A stretch of DNA of 6,704 nt from Nitrospinae bacterium CG22_combo_CG10-13_8_21_14_all_47_10 (GTDB lineage: Bacteria; Nitrospinota; Nitrospinia; Nitrospinales; VA-1), in contig PCTK01000193.1 in assembly GCA_002786505.1 (NCBI GenBank), positions 3,865 to 10,568 on the forward strand. The letters are read 5' to 3'. Of the stretch, positions 5,537 to 6,704 are shown in pieces (the stretch's first letter is position 1; each line of letters starts with the position of its first letter). Below the pieces are notes generated by a model, which was not told the origin of the DNA, did not search any database, and saw only the letters and a list, made by a program, of their open reading frames with translations. The translations under genes were made by a program, and so were the position numbers.

Positions 5537-5986
5537 TTATAATGCTTCGCACTGGCACAGTTCCCGGATGTACTGCACCAGAGAGTGGATCGTGTCTTCA
5601 TCAAGAGTGTGCCCCCAGGCAGGCATGCAGGGAGCCCGGCCTGTCGAAAGTCCGCCAAACTTGATGGCCTCAAAAAGTTGTTCATCCGTCCGGGTTTCCA
5701 GGTATTCGGCTTTGGTATGGTTGCGCGGTGGGACGGTGAGGAATTTGGCGTTGATGCCGTCGCCCTTTCCATTTATGCCATGGCACTGGGCGCAGTACCA
5801 TTGATAAGTCTGCCGGGTCTCTGCCGTGACCTGCGCGAGTTTGGGTTGTGGAGTCGGCGGGACAGTTTCGCGTACCTCCTGCTGTGTGGGAGGTTTTACA
5901 ACGGGGGTAGCCTGCTCATTTTGTCCGCAACCGGTGATCAAAAGGAATATTATTCCGGCGAGTAAAATTTTTTGATTCATGGTCAT
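5537..5986 (-). CDS. Monoheme class I c-type cytochrome, predicted lipoprotein
   Basis: The 149-residue product begins with a short basic and hydrophobic signal ending in the lipobox LITGC (16-20), so Cys20 should be lipidated and the protein membrane-anchored on the periplasmic side. A proline-rich linker follows (about 26-50: VVKPPTQQEV, VPPTPQPKL). The heme c site is CAQCH (65-69) in a YCAQCHGINGKGDG context typical of small cytochromes c. Met121 in APCMPAWG is the expected sixth ligand. The ending DTIHSLVQYIREL is the usual C-terminal helix. Three further cysteines (120, 144, 146) are not part of the heme site. The gene starts 4 bases after the diheme cytochrome gene and has no clear ribosome-binding site, so it is probably co-translated. 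The ATG at 5978-5980 (residue 3) is an equally good start. Its redox partner is unknown. Confidence 0.93.
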   Translation of the reverse strand: MTMNQKILLAGIIFLLITGCGQNEQATPVVKPPTQQEVRETVPPTPQPKLAQVTAETRQTYQWYCAQCHGINGKGDGINAKFLTVPPRNHTKAEYLETRTDEQLFEAIKFGGLSTGRAPCMPAWGHTLDEDTIHSLVQYIRELCQCEAL

Positions 5987-5990
5987 GGCT

Positions 5991-6638
5991 TTATTTTATA
6001 TTTTCTTTTTTCAGCGTCATGATAAACCGGGTGAATTGGCCCAGAGTGGCAGGGTCCATTTTATAGCGTGGCATACGTCCTTTTGCCAAGTACGTTTCCG
6101 GCGAACTCAGCCAATCGGCGATCCAATCTGCTTGCAGTCGGTTTCCGGCGTTGACGAGAGATGGGCCGGATATGCCGCCGCGGACTTTCCCCGCCAGATT
6201 CAAACTTTGATGGCAGGAGATGCACCCGAATGTTCGCTCAAACTGGTACTTGATTTTGGCTTGTTGCCCCTTCGATAGAGGCTCTGTGGGAGCCGGAGTG
6301 GAGCCGGGAATTTTCAAACTCATCAGGCTTTCCACCAGGCAGTTTAAATCTTCTTCAGGGAAAGACGGGTGCACCGGTCGGTTTTCAGTACTCCCCTGTA
6401 AAAATTCGGGATCGTTGATGAAACCAGCAGGCCGGATGACTTCAGGCTTTTTCAGGAACTGCTTCAACCATTCTGGTTGGAACTTGTTTCCCGCATAATG
6501 CAGATCCGGCGCCGTTAAACTGGTTTCTTCAGTGTTCAATCGGTGGCAGGAACCGCAGTTTCTGTCCTCCAGGATTCCGGCACTGGCATTCGCTGATAGC
6601 AGGAGCCCGCTTAATATGAGAATTGCGAGGTTTTTCAT
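5991..6638 (-). CDS. Periplasmic diheme c-type cytochrome with two homologous halves
   Basis: The 215-residue product has a Sec signal peptide (residues 1-20, cleavage expected after ANASA). Two heme c sites are visible: CGSCH (28-32) and CISCH (139-143). The protein looks like a tandem duplication: PDLHYAGNKFQPEWLKQFLKKP (44-65) parallels PSLVNAGNRLQADWIADWLSSP (159-180). The second half has a conventional axial methionine, M189 in GRMPRYKMDP. The first half has H90 in RPVHPSFPEEDL at the matching place. It is a soluble electron carrier or a subunit of a periplasmic redox complex; no catalytic domain is visible. The ATG (6636-6638) has no clear Shine-Dalgarno sequence but gives a well-formed signal peptide. 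It is the first gene of the cytochrome pair and precedes the lipoprotein cytochrome by 4 bases. Confidence 0.93.
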   Translation of the reverse strand: MKNLAILILSGLLLSANASAGILEDRNCGSCHRLNTEETSLTAPDLHYAGNKFQPEWLKQFLKKPEVIRPAGFINDPEFLQGSTENRPVHPSFPEEDLNCLVESLMSLKIPGSTPAPTEPLSKGQQAKIKYQFERTFGCISCHQSLNLAGKVRGGISGPSLVNAGNRLQADWIADWLSSPETYLAKGRMPRYKMDPATLGQFTRFIMTLKKENIK

Positions 6639-6652
6639 TGTATTGGTTTAAG

Positions 6653-6689
6653 GGATGACGGGTTGCTTTTATCAGGTGTTTCGTCATCC
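6653..6689. repeat. Perfect 8-bp inverted repeat upstream of the cytochrome operon
   Basis: GGATGACG (6653-6660) and CGTCATCC (6682-6689) are exact inverted copies separated by 21 bases. The inner copy ends 14 bases before the diheme cytochrome start codon. The arms could be operator half-sites, a leader stem-loop or the end of an upstream transcript. I see no convincing -35/-10 pair in the 66 bases available. Confidence 0.4.
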
Positions 6690-6704
6690 TGGAAAAGGTT
6701 GTAT

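Noticed and set aside
5434..5772. 112-codon minus-strand frame overlapping the end of the monoheme cytochrome
   Set aside because: Its first part is an out-of-frame reading of the cytochrome gene, with no family features. Only its last 19 codons, outside the cytochrome, were kept as a possible leader ORF.
5585..5965. 126-codon plus-strand frame opposite the monoheme cytochrome
   Set aside because: The opposite strand encodes a lipobox, heme motif and axial Met in order; the plus-strand product resembles nothing.

Overview
The window comes from a Gram-negative (diderm) bacterium with c-type cytochromes and a base composition near 50% G+C by eye. The diderm call rests on an LptG-type lipopolysaccharide export permease, a lipobox cytochrome and a periplasmic cytochrome. 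The cytochrome style and the C/G-run palindromes between genes would fit a Nitrospinota, Nitrospirota or deltaproteobacterial-type genome. That placement is a guess: no rRNA or other clear marker is present.

Reading the minus strand from the right edge, there is first a two-gene cytochrome module: a diheme periplasmic cytochrome c (5991-6638), then a monoheme lipoprotein cytochrome c (5537-5986) 4 bases later. Next comes a 102-bp gap holding an extended -10 promoter and a possible 19-codon leader ORF. This leads into a DUF1015 protein (4139-5434) and the ribosome-assembly GTPase EngB (3528-4142), joined by a 4-base ATGA overlap. A 218-bp convergent gap follows, with a 20-bp near-direct repeat and two short palindromes. 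The only plus-strand gene is a small Aquifex-type [2Fe-2S] ferredoxin (2983-3309).

Divergent from the ferredoxin is a minus-strand envelope operon. It starts with an AmgK-like aminoglycoside-phosphotransferase-fold kinase (1797-2906), which overlaps an LptG permease (700-1800) by 4 bases. Six bases later begins a Ppx/GppA phosphatase (693 down to the left edge, cut off by the window).

The layout suggests three transcription units on the minus strand: cytochromes; DUF1015-engB; and kinase-lptG-ppx. Tight overlaps imply translational coupling within the last two. The kinase and LptG together suggest cell-envelope sugar metabolism and transport. The two cytochromes probably pass electrons to each other or to a shared partner. 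I see no CRISPR array, insertion sequence, tRNA, rRNA or defence system. The points most worth a second look are the kinase-LptG coupling, the apparent His-for-Met swap in one half of the diheme cytochrome, the ParB/SerK-like motif in the DUF1015 protein, the leader in front of it, and the repeats in the convergent gap.
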